From the NCBI GenBank assembly GCA_964404215.1, contig CAYOJF010000003.1, positions 1-64,000 on the forward strand: a stretch of DNA of 64,000 bases, in the 5' to 3' direction. The stretch comes from Aureispira sp964404215. GTDB lineage: Bacteria > Bacteroidota > Bacteroidia > Chitinophagales > Saprospiraceae. Under the pieces are notes generated by a model. The model searched no databases. It was not told where the DNA came from and saw only the letters and a list, made by a program, of their open reading frames with translations. Below, piece by piece: positions 1 to 9,759 of this stretch; positions within the stretch are counted from its first letter, which is position 1; every line of letters begins with the position of its first letter. Both the position numbers and the translations under genes were made by a program.

Positions 1-27
1 CATTCTACGGTTTCTTTTGTGAGGTTA

Positions 28-448
28 CCATAGCCGTCAGGCTATTGATAATATATTGAATGAAACTATAAATAGTTAATAATGAAACACATTGATTCCT
101 AGTCTTCTTTCCATTGCCCCCTAAGTTACATTAGGGGCAGGCAGCAGAAGCAAAGTCTAGGGCTAAGTCTCCTGCTAGATACAATCACATTTCGATGCAG
201 ATTTCAATGGAATTTTTAATATAAACTATTGATAACATTAGTACCTATAGCCTCTTGGTTATCTCTTTTACTCTTCGAAGACGTTGCCCATTGAAATTGG
301 TCTGCCTCATCAATGGATTGTATTACCTAGCCTCCAACATGCCCAAAATGGCAGCAAAAATTAGTTTTGGTAGCATTTTTTATTCTTTGAACTTGATAAA
401 GAAATATTCTAAAAAAGTAAGCTAAAACCATTAACCTGACGGCTATGG
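28..448. mobile_element. MITE-like element with 8-bp target duplication
   Basis: A 421-bp gene-less segment is bounded by perfect 14-bp terminal inverted repeats: CCATAGCCGTCAGG at 28-41 and its complement at 435-448. It is flanked on both sides by the direct repeat TGAGGTTA (20-27 and 449-456). This is the structure of a small transposed element with an 8-bp target-site duplication. No intact reading frame fills it, so it must be non-autonomous or a decayed insertion sequence. A short hairpin (TGCCCC..TAA / TTAGGGGCA, about 115-138) lies inside. The right duplication ends one base before the stop codon of the neighbouring CHAT gene. The parent transposase family cannot be named from this window. 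The region 1-457 holds nothing else that I can support. Confidence 0.8.
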
Positions 449-457
449 TGAGGTTAC

Positions 458-3400
458 TTAATTCTTTCTTCGAGCTACAAAAATACCTCCTATTAATAAC
501 AATACTAATGCACCTAATCCTCCCCCTACTAATACCCAATTAGTAGTACTGGAAATACTATCTAATTCATCTGTATCTCCAATCATAATATAAGGGCTCC
601 ATAAAAATGGGTGAGCAGTTAAATCATTTCCATTTTCTATAAAATCTAACTTTGCCTGCTGCAATGCTTCATCCTTTTTCAATCCATCTTGTAGATTTTT
701 ATAAAAGCGTTCTACTATTTGAAAGGTTGCTTGATCATTGACAGACCATAGTGTTGTAAATATACTCTTAGCCCCTGCATAAGAAAACCCTCTAGCTAAA
801 CTCATAATACCTTCTCCTCTAAAATTCTTACCTAAAGCTGTTTCACAAGCAGAAAGTACGACTAACTCAGCGTTCAACTCCATATTATACATATCACTAA
901 CATACAAAAACTCATTTTCCTGTTCGTCCTTAATTTCTGTAAATGCCAATAAAGAGTAATCTGGATCTTGATTATTTGCCAAACCATGTGTTGCAAAATG
1001 AATAATTGAGTAATTACCTGCTAGTTTTTTAAATTGATCTTCTGTAGCTTCCTCTCCTTCATATATTTGTCCTTCACCTAACAGTTTTTGGATATTTTTC
1101 ACCTCTACACTATTATAAGTAAGAGGAGCCAAACTATATTTTTTACCACGAATAACACTACTCGCACCTTCTCCAAAAGAGGGAGCAAACCCTAAATAAG
1201 TTTCTGTACCTACAGCTACCTCATGTTCACTCATTTCTTTGAGTAGAGTAGCCGAATAAGCATAATTAATACTATGTTGTTTGATCAAATAAGCATGCGT
1301 TTTGAATCTCTCAGGATCAGCGGGCAACTCTGCCAATAATGACTCAAAAGGCATATCACACATCGCCCCTGCTGGTATAATAACCAATCGTTGAGGCAAC
1401 TCTCCTAATGGGGCAATCAACTGCTCGTATAATTGGTGTCCTTTTTCTGTATAAAGTGTCGCATATTTTGCCAATATCTGAGGATTACGATCTCTATTAT
1501 TCAGAAAATAGCCATAAATAGCTTCTCTAAAACTATAAACCTCTTCTCCCATCTCTCGTTGTCCTGACATCTTGATTACATCAAACTCACCTGCAGTAAT
1601 TTTGAAAGCATACACGGCTGAATCTCCTACAAAATACTCAATCAGAGCTTGATTCGGCTGTAACAATTGGCGAACAGCCGCCACATCCATAATATCCATT
1701 TTATATTTGGTCTGATAGTATGCTGGATTTTGAGCTTCCAATTCTGCTATCATTTCATTGTAGCCTTCTCGTTTCAAGAAAACCTCCTTTTTAAGAGCTT
1801 TAATTTCCTCTTCATTATCCACCGCTTTATCCTGTTGCAACTGAAAAATGACTTGCTCCAAGTCTGCAATATCTAACTTGAGCTCTCGTTCTGCTTCTAA
1901 ATCAACTCCTTCTATTTGCTCCGCTTTAGTATTCTGAAAAGCCTCCAAAAGTGTTAATCCTTTACTCTTTTCAGAATAATAAAATGCCTTTTCCTTATAC
2001 TGCTCCTCTTGAGTAGCCGCATACATTCCTAAACAAATTTCAATTGCATTTTCGTAGGCATCTAATGTCAAATCTGACCATGCAATATTAGACCCACTAT
2101 TAGCAAAATCCGCTCGAATCTGATTAATCATTCCATCAAAAAGCTCCATGGTCTCCAAAGCTGCAACTAAACCCTTTTGATTTTTATTTTTTTGGTAATC
2201 TTGATATAGAATACGTGCTTTTAGAGCTAATGCATTCTGAATATTATTTTGAGATATTCCTTCTTTCAACTGTTCTATCGTTGGATTCTTGTAAATATCT
2301 TCAGACATATAATCTGGAACCAAAGAAATTAAACTTTTATGTGTATTAATTAAAGTGGTATTCCAATCATTTTTTGCTCTTGATAACTCTAGTTTACTCC
2401 CATAGAAAGATTGCATTTCAAGACTTTTTTCTTCAAATAAATGCTCACTTTTTTCTAAATTACTTACTAAGCGATCTGCTACCTCTAACTTACTTTTAGA
2501 GGTATACACACTTATCAAATCCATTGTTAATTTGGCTTGAATTACATCACTACCTTCAATATCATCTTTAGCAATTTTTAAAGCCTTATGATAGTAATAA
2601 AGTGCACTATCTAGCCCATCAGCAGAATGATACCCTCCTATTGTAAACTGTTCGAAAGAAATAGCTAATTGCCTGTAACAATTCATCCTATTATAATCAT
2701 CTCTAGTATCGGATTTTTCAAATATCTCTAATGCTTGACGTATATACTTCCGATCTGTTCCTTCTTGATTCAACTCATTCAATACGCTCCCCTTCTCTAC
2801 TAAAGCTGTCGCTAATGCTATTGATATTTTATTTCTATCACTTTCATTAGATTTATTTTTTTTATCTAATATGCTAATTGATTGATTGAGATAATCTAAA
2901 CTCTTTCTAAAATCTCCAATGAATCTATAATTTATACCAATCTCAGAATATACATTAGCTAATACAACTTCGTCCTTCTGTAACTTAATGGCCTTTTTGA
3001 GATATTTGACTGCCTGATTATAACGACCTGTGGTACTACTCACTACACCCATATTACTATAATCTTTTGCCAACTCGGGGTCTTTAGGATTTATATTTTC
3101 TCTAATCTCTAATGCCTTAGCTAAAGCCTCTCTTGCTTCTTTATCCTTATACTGATTGTATTGAGCCTTGCCTATATTTTTATATAGCAGAGATAATGGA
3201 ATCCCATTATAGCGTTCTCGTTCCGCTTCTCGTACAAATTTTGAGGCTACTTCCAATGCCAAAGCATCTTCTTCTTGCTCCAGCCATCGTGAAGCCATTA
3301 AGGCACCTGTCTGATAATAGTCCTCCTTTGCGTTCAGTTGACGGTAGATGGTAGCCGCTTGCTGCAAAGAAGTTACGGCTGTTTTTGTATTGGCCTCTAC

Positions 3401-3493
3401 CTCTGCTCTATTAACCAAGGCTTCTGCCTGCTCTATAGTTTGCCCCCAGAGCAATTGTGGCAGCAAAAAAAGCATACCTAATAGATATTTCAT
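458..3493 (-). CDS. Exported TPR-CHAT (caspase-like) protein, membrane anchored
   Basis: This 1011-residue protein starts with a signal peptide (about residues 1-18, ending WGQ). A long helical region of tetratricopeptide-like repeats follows (roughly 20-600), then a C-terminal CHAT domain, the caspase-like fold often paired with TPRs. The expected dyad is visible: His836 in HFATHG and Cys883 in LSACETALG, with the downstream GEGIMSLARGF and LWSVND blocks of the family. A transmembrane helix at about 985-1006 and a basic tail RRKN end the protein, so the TPR and CHAT parts should face the periplasm. It is the last gene of the minus-strand block, about 100 bp after the subtilisin gene. A second TPR-CHAT protein of the same layout opens the block. 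CHAT proteins can be peptidases or peptidase-like scaffolds; the substrate is unknown. Confidence 0.9.
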   Translation of the reverse strand: MKYLLGMLFLLPQLLWGQTIEQAEALVNRAEVEANTKTAVTSLQQAATIYRQLNAKEDYYQTGALMASRWLEQEEDALALEVASKFVREAERERYNGIPLSLLYKNIGKAQYNQYKDKEAREALAKALEIRENINPKDPELAKDYSNMGVVSSTTGRYNQAVKYLKKAIKLQKDEVVLANVYSEIGINYRFIGDFRKSLDYLNQSISILDKKNKSNESDRNKISIALATALVEKGSVLNELNQEGTDRKYIRQALEIFEKSDTRDDYNRMNCYRQLAISFEQFTIGGYHSADGLDSALYYYHKALKIAKDDIEGSDVIQAKLTMDLISVYTSKSKLEVADRLVSNLEKSEHLFEEKSLEMQSFYGSKLELSRAKNDWNTTLINTHKSLISLVPDYMSEDIYKNPTIEQLKEGISQNNIQNALALKARILYQDYQKNKNQKGLVAALETMELFDGMINQIRADFANSGSNIAWSDLTLDAYENAIEICLGMYAATQEEQYKEKAFYYSEKSKGLTLLEAFQNTKAEQIEGVDLEAERELKLDIADLEQVIFQLQQDKAVDNEEEIKALKKEVFLKREGYNEMIAELEAQNPAYYQTKYKMDIMDVAAVRQLLQPNQALIEYFVGDSAVYAFKITAGEFDVIKMSGQREMGEEVYSFREAIYGYFLNNRDRNPQILAKYATLYTEKGHQLYEQLIAPLGELPQRLVIIPAGAMCDMPFESLLAELPADPERFKTHAYLIKQHSINYAYSATLLKEMSEHEVAVGTETYLGFAPSFGEGASSVIRGKKYSLAPLTYNSVEVKNIQKLLGEGQIYEGEEATEDQFKKLAGNYSIIHFATHGLANNQDPDYSLLAFTEIKDEQENEFLYVSDMYNMELNAELVVLSACETALGKNFRGEGIMSLARGFSYAGAKSIFTTLWSVNDQATFQIVERFYKNLQDGLKKDEALQQAKLDFIENGNDLTAHPFLWSPYIMIGDTDELDSISSTTNWVLVGGGLGALVLLLIGGIFVARRKN

Positions 3494-3520
3494 AGTTCTG
3501 TTATTTATATAGGAAGGTCT

Positions 3521-3553
3521 GAGAAAGATAGGTTTTAAACACCTATCTTTCTC
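3521..3553 (-). promoter_or_regulatory. Intercistronic 13-bp hairpin
   Basis: A perfect 13-bp stem (3521-3533 with 3541-3553; arm GAGAAAGATAGGT) closes a 7-base loop between the subtilisin gene and the CHAT gene, ending 28 bases before the CHAT start codon. No run of T follows it on the minus strand, so it does not look like a standard terminator. Its arm resembles that of the hairpin at 11483-11510 in the same gene block. An mRNA stability or processing role is an inference. Confidence 0.6.
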
Positions 3554-3597
3554 TAAAAGTTATTTCAATAAAATTTAAGGTAAGGAACTGTATTATG

Positions 3598-6500
3598 CTA
3601 TTGTTTAATCAGCTTTTTCGTCCATTGTTCTTTTCCAACTTGGATTTGTAAGAAATAAATTCCACTTGGAATGTCTCCTACGCTCATATTCGTCATTGTA
3701 CTACCTGTAGGAATCACTTGGTGTTGTATCAGTTGCCCTTGTGCATTGTATAGTGTAGTAATTATTTCATACGCTTGGCTCAATTCATAATCAATACTAA
3801 CAGACAGTGTTTGGTTCATTGGATTAGGATAGATTTGTACCAACTGTTCGTTAGGACTAGTGACCTCATCGATACTCACGATGATACCGCTTTCGGTACA
3901 TTCTGTTCTATCTATAATCAAATTCATCAAAGAATCTGCTTTTTGATAATTAAGCTTCCCTCCAGATTTGATTAGATCTGCATCTGTACTCAACAAACTA
4001 TCTGTACCATTCATCAATGCAAACTTGACAGCAAAGTAAGATGACTCTGGATACTTATCAAACAATAATGCTGCTGCTCTAGCTACTTGTGCCGCTGCAA
4101 AAGAAGTTCCATTGACAGGTGCTACCCCTGTACTCGTTCCAGCTTGTGTGGTAATGTCTGTCCCTTGTGCCGTCATATCTATTTTGACGTCTCCATAATT
4201 GGAATACGGAGCTAACGTATTGCTACTAGCAGCGGTAATTGCAGCTACTGACAATATATTATCGACTGTGGTGGTAATATTTGGAGCCAATGAATTAGAA
4301 GGCCAATGAGCTCTAGTAGAGTCTCCTTGCACTTCTAATGAATCGTTCCCTGCTGATGCCACAATCAATATCCCACAGTTCTGCTGTCCAACATAATCAA
4401 TTGCATTTTCTAATACCATACAAGGTTCTCCATAATAGCCCCAACTACAGTTGACCACTCTTACTCTAGCAGTATCTCCACTAGGCGTTACACGCTTGTA
4501 TCTAGCTGCATACTGCAAAGCACAGGTAGCATTAAATACTGTCCCCTCTCCTTTTTTGTTCGTATACTTCAATGGCAGAATACCTATCTCAGGAGAATTG
4601 GCAGTATATGGTAGTAAATTCCGCTGACTCAATCCTGTTACAATACCTGCTACTGCTGTACCATGTCCATGATCATCATTGGCATTATTATTTCTATCCA
4701 AAAAATTGTACCCCCAAGCTGCATCTGGCATACAAGTATCGCCGTCTATGGCTCCTTCCGAGATAAAAGGCTGTAAGGAAGGATACGCATAATCAACACC
4801 AGAATCTATTATGGCAACCAATGTAGTAGCGGTTGTATTCCCTTGTCCTTGTTGGATGGCAAGTGTATCGGGTAGACTGTTATTTGCATCCCCCATCAGT
4901 GCATAATTTGGATCCGCACTTTGTAGTTGGGGTCTAGCACGAGCTGAAGAGGTAGAACGTTTTGTTCCACTTCCTTTTCCTTCTACCATGGCCGTATCAG
5001 AGACCTCCCATAGCTCTATATCCCCACAAAGACACTCATCAATTGGCTTAGCCCCCAAAGAATCTCGTACTGCCTGCTTGACAGAATCTTGCTGTTTTTT
5101 AGTCAGTCCAGAAAGTGTACCTGGACGAAACTGCACAATCATCTGCTGACACTGTACAGGGTTTCCCGAATCGTCTACACAAGCTCCTACTTCTACTCGT
5201 TTCTTTTTCATGCACAAATTCAACTCTGGAAAAGAATCATTAGTGACACAAGCAGAGTAGCTTTTTTCATGGTGTATCATAGTATCGGCTCCTACAATAC
5301 CTAACGTGTGCATATTATTAATTCCAATATTGGAAAAGTTAGCTGCATCTTGTCCTCCTGGACGATAAGTGGGTCCTCCTCCTCCAATATAATTTCCTAA
5401 TTCTACTGTTCCTAATACACTAGGAGTACCTATTTGATCAAAAGTTTCCCAAGAATATACATTGCAATATAAAGCTCCTGTCGTATTGACAGCAAGCGTT
5501 CCTGTGCCATCGTTCTCTTCCTCTAGAGGAACTCTACCAGCTCTAAAAGTTAAACTTCCTCCTTGATTCCTTCTCTTTACTCCTCCTATACCAATCGAAT
5601 CCTGTCTACGATATTGAAACGCTGAGGAATCCGCTCCTGCTCGTGGAATATAGTCACTAACTAGCGTTGAAAAACGAATTACCCTTTGGAAACGCATAAT
5701 TTCTTTCAAACGATACAAGTCCGTGAAATCTAGAGCATTTCTAGATACATTAACTTCTTCTACATTACTAAAACGGTTGGCATAATCTGGATCATTGCGA
5801 ATAAACCCAATTGTATTATCATCCAAAGCAGGTAAAATTTCATCAAAATTATTCCCTGACACATCAAATTTCTCTAATGACATAGGAATAGCATTCAATT
5901 GACTACTCTCTAATTGAGCCGCTGTCAACCAAAGCAAATTTAATTTTCCTTCCAAATTATTCGCAGAAAAATCTAGTTCTTGAATCTTTTCAAGTCCTCT
6001 ATAAGCAGGATTAGCAATACTATTAAAAGTAATAGTTCCCGTAGGTTGGGGAAAAGCTCCTGTTAGCCCATTGTTACTCAAATTTAGTACTTCAATATTA
6101 GGCAATTCCTGAAACAGCCCAATAGGGAGAACTCCTGACAAACCATTATTACTCAATACCAACTCTCTTAAGTTAGCCAATGCCCCTACTGGGGTATTCA
6201 ATTGAAATGAATTAGGTCCTAAACCAAGTGAGCGATTCGCCTCCAATACTTCTAATGCAGAAAGTCTGTTTAATAAATTGTCTAATGCTGCAAAACTATT
6301 GATACTGTTATTACTTATTATAAGCTCTTCCAGAGTCGCATTATTAGAATTGAAGGCTATTCCAGACAACTGATTAGATGCTACTGATAATTTTTTAAGG
6401 GATTGGAATTTATTCAAAACAGAATCCAGTGTTAGTCCCCCACCTAATGAAAGGTTATTCATTTCTAGTATTTCTAAGGTTCCAGAAGTTGGGTAATTCC

Positions 6501-7017
6501 ACCCTCCCTGTACAGAATTCAGGTATAAATTACTAGCGTTTAGTTGCTTAATCCCAATAAATCCTTCTAAAAGAAAAGGCAAATGAGAACCACTATTAAA
6601 TTCATCAAAGTTATTATTACTAACATCTATGATCTCAACAGAACTATTATTGGCTGTAATCGCAACCAATGGGGAAGATAACCCAATACTATTATCACTC
6701 AAATCCAAAACCTCTATATGCTGTAATGCATCTACAGTAAAAATATCACCTTGGATATCTGATGCTAAATTTAATCCACTTAAATCTATTGTCTTGACAT
6801 AAGCACTATCCGCAATTACGATAGTATCAATACCAGTCCATGTCGAAGCAGGAGTTGTTGGCAACCAATTCAGTGTCAAAAATGATGGACCTCCAGCACC
6901 TACTGTTACGAAATCTACCATCTTTAAGAGAGCAGACGAATCTGACTTTGAAAAAGTCACCTGTGCAAAACTATGGGTACAAAAAAAGAGCGAAAAAATA
7001 ACTAGAATCAATTTCAT
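3598..7017 (-). CDS. Leucine-rich-repeat subtilisin-like (S8) protease, T9SS cargo
   Basis: This 1139-residue secreted protein has a signal peptide (1-18, ending SFA), a leucine-rich-repeat region (roughly 70-440, repeated LxxLxLSxNxLxG units), a linker region, an S8 subtilisin domain (about 730-1010), and a C-terminal T9SS type A sorting domain (about 1060-1139; IYPNPMNQ, GIYFLQI, final KKLIKQ). The triad is complete by motif: Asp738 in IIDSGVD, His785 in HGHGTAVAG, Ser972 in NGTSFAA, with oxyanion Asn890 in SAGND. It should therefore be an active serine endopeptidase carried across the outer membrane and attached to or released from the surface. An LRR front on a subtilisin suggests binding to a protein or glycan target (inference). 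It follows the PorE-like gene after a 300-bp gap and precedes the CHAT gene. Confidence 0.92.
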   Translation of the reverse strand: MKLILVIFSLFFCTHSFAQVTFSKSDSSALLKMVDFVTVGAGGPSFLTLNWLPTTPASTWTGIDTIVIADSAYVKTIDLSGLNLASDIQGDIFTVDALQHIEVLDLSDNSIGLSSPLVAITANNSSVEIIDVSNNNFDEFNSGSHLPFLLEGFIGIKQLNASNLYLNSVQGGWNYPTSGTLEILEMNNLSLGGGLTLDSVLNKFQSLKKLSVASNQLSGIAFNSNNATLEELIISNNSINSFAALDNLLNRLSALEVLEANRSLGLGPNSFQLNTPVGALANLRELVLSNNGLSGVLPIGLFQELPNIEVLNLSNNGLTGAFPQPTGTITFNSIANPAYRGLEKIQELDFSANNLEGKLNLLWLTAAQLESSQLNAIPMSLEKFDVSGNNFDEILPALDDNTIGFIRNDPDYANRFSNVEEVNVSRNALDFTDLYRLKEIMRFQRVIRFSTLVSDYIPRAGADSSAFQYRRQDSIGIGGVKRRNQGGSLTFRAGRVPLEEENDGTGTLAVNTTGALYCNVYSWETFDQIGTPSVLGTVELGNYIGGGGPTYRPGGQDAANFSNIGINNMHTLGIVGADTMIHHEKSYSACVTNDSFPELNLCMKKKRVEVGACVDDSGNPVQCQQMIVQFRPGTLSGLTKKQQDSVKQAVRDSLGAKPIDECLCGDIELWEVSDTAMVEGKGSGTKRSTSSARARPQLQSADPNYALMGDANNSLPDTLAIQQGQGNTTATTLVAIIDSGVDYAYPSLQPFISEGAIDGDTCMPDAAWGYNFLDRNNNANDDHGHGTAVAGIVTGLSQRNLLPYTANSPEIGILPLKYTNKKGEGTVFNATCALQYAARYKRVTPSGDTARVRVVNCSWGYYGEPCMVLENAIDYVGQQNCGILIVASAGNDSLEVQGDSTRAHWPSNSLAPNITTTVDNILSVAAITAASSNTLAPYSNYGDVKIDMTAQGTDITTQAGTSTGVAPVNGTSFAAAQVARAAALLFDKYPESSYFAVKFALMNGTDSLLSTDADLIKSGGKLNYQKADSLMNLIIDRTECTESGIIVSIDEVTSPNEQLVQIYPNPMNQTLSVSIDYELSQAYEIITTLYNAQGQLIQHQVIPTGSTMTNMSVGDIPSGIYFLQIQVGKEQWTKKLIKQ

Positions 7018-7317
7018 ACTTAATAGGATTATTCATGACTGTATAACAATACAAAGTTGTTGTTTTCTTAGGGGAGTAGCTTTGTATTTTTAAAACAAAA
7101 AGGTTGGAATAAAAAGTCTTATTCCTTTTTCTTATTATCTCTTTATGCACACTTTTACCTTTTCATTACAGGTAACTTGCTTTTTTGTTAAAAAAAATAG
7201 GTAAGTTCGTTCAACAAGAGCACAAAAAGTTTAGCTATCAAAAGTAGTCTTTTTTGATAGAATTATTAGGTTTTAAGGATTCTTAAGTTTGTTAAACTTG
7301 GAGAATAGTCTACTATG
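7018..7317. other. 300-bp gene-less gap within the T9SS/CHAT block
   Basis: No gene is visible here. The segment contains the hairpin at 7235-7260 and a smaller palindrome AAGTTTGTTAAACTT near 7280. A promoter for the downstream subtilisin gene is expected here, but I cannot point to a convincing TAnnTTTG element on the minus strand. Confidence 0.5.
7235..7260 (-). terminator. Probable terminator after PorE-like gene
   Basis: A 9-bp stem (CTATCAAAA at 7235-7243, TTTTGATAG at 7252-7260) lies about 58 bases past the stop codon of the PorE-like gene. On the minus strand it is followed by CTAAACTTTTTG, a weak T tract. Confidence 0.45.
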
Positions 7318-9726
7318 TTAACGTTGTAATTTGATGATCTGTACTTCAGTTCTTCGGTTTTGTTGATGGTCAGATTCTGTACAAAATTTACACTCATTTT
7401 TTAGGCGATTTTCCCCATATCCTTTTGCATCAATTCGGTTTTCTTCGATCCCTCCTGCTACTAAGTATTTTTGAGCGGACTTAGCTCTATCATCTGACAA
7501 ACGCTCATTGTAAGCGTCTGATCCTCGAATATCCGTATGAGAAGATAATTCTATTTCCATAGAAGGATATTGTTTCATTAATTTGATCAAGTCATCCAAA
7601 TCTCTGGCAGCATCTTTCCGAATATTAGCCTTATCATAATCGTAATAAATATTCTTTAGTTCTATTACATCTCCTTCTTTAAGATTTTCTAAAATAGGTT
7701 CTGAGAAAGAGCCTTCACCATAACTCATATCGAAATCTGGAGTCATGTCTAAGTTTAATTCAATAGGGTTGTCGCAAAATGCTTCGTTAACCAATGAAAT
7801 AACTTGGTTATCTCCTACAAAACGATTTTTATTTGATTTAATGACATATTCACAACCACAATCTAATGGAAAGGCATATTTACCATCCGTACCGACTTCC
7901 ATAATTAATTCTTCTCCTGTACAACGATTCAGTAATTTGACCTGTGCTCTTGGCAGTGGTCGATTATATTCTGTATTGACGACTTGTCCGCTTACTTGAG
8001 GTCCTTCAATCAGAATTTCAGGATCATATTTATAATTCGGCACCGTGAAAGTAGTATTCAATTCTGTATTGATATAAACACCTCCTCGTCCTATTTTATT
8101 AGGATCATTCGTCGCAACAACAGCAGGTACCTCTTCTATTGGAATTTTAGGATCACGTTCCAACCCAATACAAAATTCATCTAAACCCTCTACTGTATTA
8201 GGCATAATAAACGTTTCGTCCATATCGCGATAACCATATCGAATAACATCTATAATATACTGTTCTCCTGCTCTCATTTCACAGCTTGTATATCCATATT
8301 CATTGGTAACATAACTATTCGTAGGCAACTCTTGTTTAGCAACTCGTTTGATCTTCAATTCTGCATTTTCGAGTCGCTCCCTACTGGCATCATCATAAAC
8401 ACAAATATCAATAGGTAAAGCTGGTGTTGGTTTTACTTCATCTAGTCCATCTTTTATTTTAAATCGATAGATATCATCTCCTCCAGCACCACCATCACGA
8501 CTAGAGGTGAAGAAACCTTCTGTTTTTGACTTGTTCATCACAATACCAAAGTCATCGAAAGGAGAATTCAATGGATCACCCAAATTAAAAGGATATTCCC
8601 AAAGAGAATCTGGATGATTGAATACTTGTGTTGCCATAAAAATGTCTAATCCTCCTAGTGTTGATAGTCCATTAGAAGAATAAAATAAAGTCCCATCCTG
8701 ATGAATAAAAGGAAAGACCTCATTTCCAGCTGTGTTGATTTTCGGTCCTAGATTAATAGGTTTTTGCCAAGCATTTTTTTCAAATCGAGACACCCACAAG
8801 TCCATTCCTCCTTCTCCCCCTGGAAAATTCGCTGCAAAAACAATCATACGTTCATCAGGCGAAATAGCTGGATGACAGGCATCATATTCTTTGTTATTGA
8901 AGGGGAGTTCTTCAACTTCTTCCCATTTTTCATCTTTGTACTTGGCTGTAAATATTTTTAATTTAGTAATACCATCCTTTGCTTTTCCTTTTTTCCCTTT
9001 ATTGAAATCATTTCGGGTGAAGTAAATTCGTTTTTCATCTTTCGAAAAAACAAGTGGTCCTTCATGAAAATCCGTGTTCAATTCTTTTGAAAAAAGTGCT
9101 GGTTTGTCCAGTTCGTTACCTGCCATCAGAGGAGCATAGTACAAATCCATAAAGTTATCATTCAACCAACGATCTCGTTTAGCACCTAACTTGTTTCGAG
9201 TAGAAACAAAGACAACTCCCCGTTTGTAGTACGTAGGACTAAAATCAAACTTCCCTGTATTGAGTATGACTTCATTTTCAATAGTTACCGTTCCTAATGC
9301 ACGCATTTCAGCAATGCGATTACAAGCATCATAACCCATTCTGGCACGCTGATCATAGGCTTTACCATTCGCTTTGTCTTGTAGTTTTTCATCACAGATC
9401 TTGAATTGTTCTCTAGCTTTCAGATAACGTCCATTCGACTGCAATGCCTGTGCATAATACAAGTGATTATAAGGATCTTTATCTCCTAGTTCGATTAGAG
9501 TTGCATAAATTCGCTCCGACGTTCGATAATCACCTGTTTTCCGACTTGCAATTGCCATTTTTTGAAGCGTTTCTCGATCCATACTCCCATAATCTTCTCC
9601 AGTCATTTCCATATACGTACCATAGCCATTAGCACTATACATTTTATCTTTTTTACCAGCTTTTTGGGCATTACTACTATTACCTATGATGAGTAGGACG
9701 ACTACTATTAGTATATTTCTAATCAT
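7318..9726 (-). CDS. PorE-like TPR / beta-propeller / OmpA protein
   Basis: This 802-residue protein has a signal peptide (about 1-20), TPR-like helices (about 45-140), a beta-propeller of WD40-like PD40 repeats (about 150-440, recognisable from SPDERMIVF, GGMDLWVS, GGLDIF and GGDDIYRF), carboxypeptidase-regulatory-like beta domains (about 450-670) and a C-terminal OmpA domain (about 690-802). The OmpA peptidoglycan-binding motif SHTDIRGSDAYNERLSDDRA is present. This domain order is that of PorE, a T9SS component that links the secretion machinery to peptidoglycan. The gene follows an unknown secreted protein and PorP/SprF in one operon, as expected for a PorP-PorE pair dedicated to a type B cargo. 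It could be a locus-specific paralogue and not the core PorE, so I give no symbol. Confidence 0.87.
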   Translation of the reverse strand: MIRNILIVVVLLIIGNSSNAQKAGKKDKMYSANGYGTYMEMTGEDYGSMDRETLQKMAIASRKTGDYRTSERIYATLIELGDKDPYNHLYYAQALQSNGRYLKAREQFKICDEKLQDKANGKAYDQRARMGYDACNRIAEMRALGTVTIENEVILNTGKFDFSPTYYKRGVVFVSTRNKLGAKRDRWLNDNFMDLYYAPLMAGNELDKPALFSKELNTDFHEGPLVFSKDEKRIYFTRNDFNKGKKGKAKDGITKLKIFTAKYKDEKWEEVEELPFNNKEYDACHPAISPDERMIVFAANFPGGEGGMDLWVSRFEKNAWQKPINLGPKINTAGNEVFPFIHQDGTLFYSSNGLSTLGGLDIFMATQVFNHPDSLWEYPFNLGDPLNSPFDDFGIVMNKSKTEGFFTSSRDGGAGGDDIYRFKIKDGLDEVKPTPALPIDICVYDDASRERLENAELKIKRVAKQELPTNSYVTNEYGYTSCEMRAGEQYIIDVIRYGYRDMDETFIMPNTVEGLDEFCIGLERDPKIPIEEVPAVVATNDPNKIGRGGVYINTELNTTFTVPNYKYDPEILIEGPQVSGQVVNTEYNRPLPRAQVKLLNRCTGEELIMEVGTDGKYAFPLDCGCEYVIKSNKNRFVGDNQVISLVNEAFCDNPIELNLDMTPDFDMSYGEGSFSEPILENLKEGDVIELKNIYYDYDKANIRKDAARDLDDLIKLMKQYPSMEIELSSHTDIRGSDAYNERLSDDRAKSAQKYLVAGGIEENRIDAKGYGENRLKNECKFCTESDHQQNRRTEVQIIKLQR

Positions 9727-9759
9727 ATTCTTATTGCTTCTATTTTTTGACTGATTCAG

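Noticed and set aside
327..539. Minus-strand reading frame of 70 codons at the left end
   Set aside because: It runs across the mobile element boundary into the CHAT gene in another frame and has no family-like sequence.
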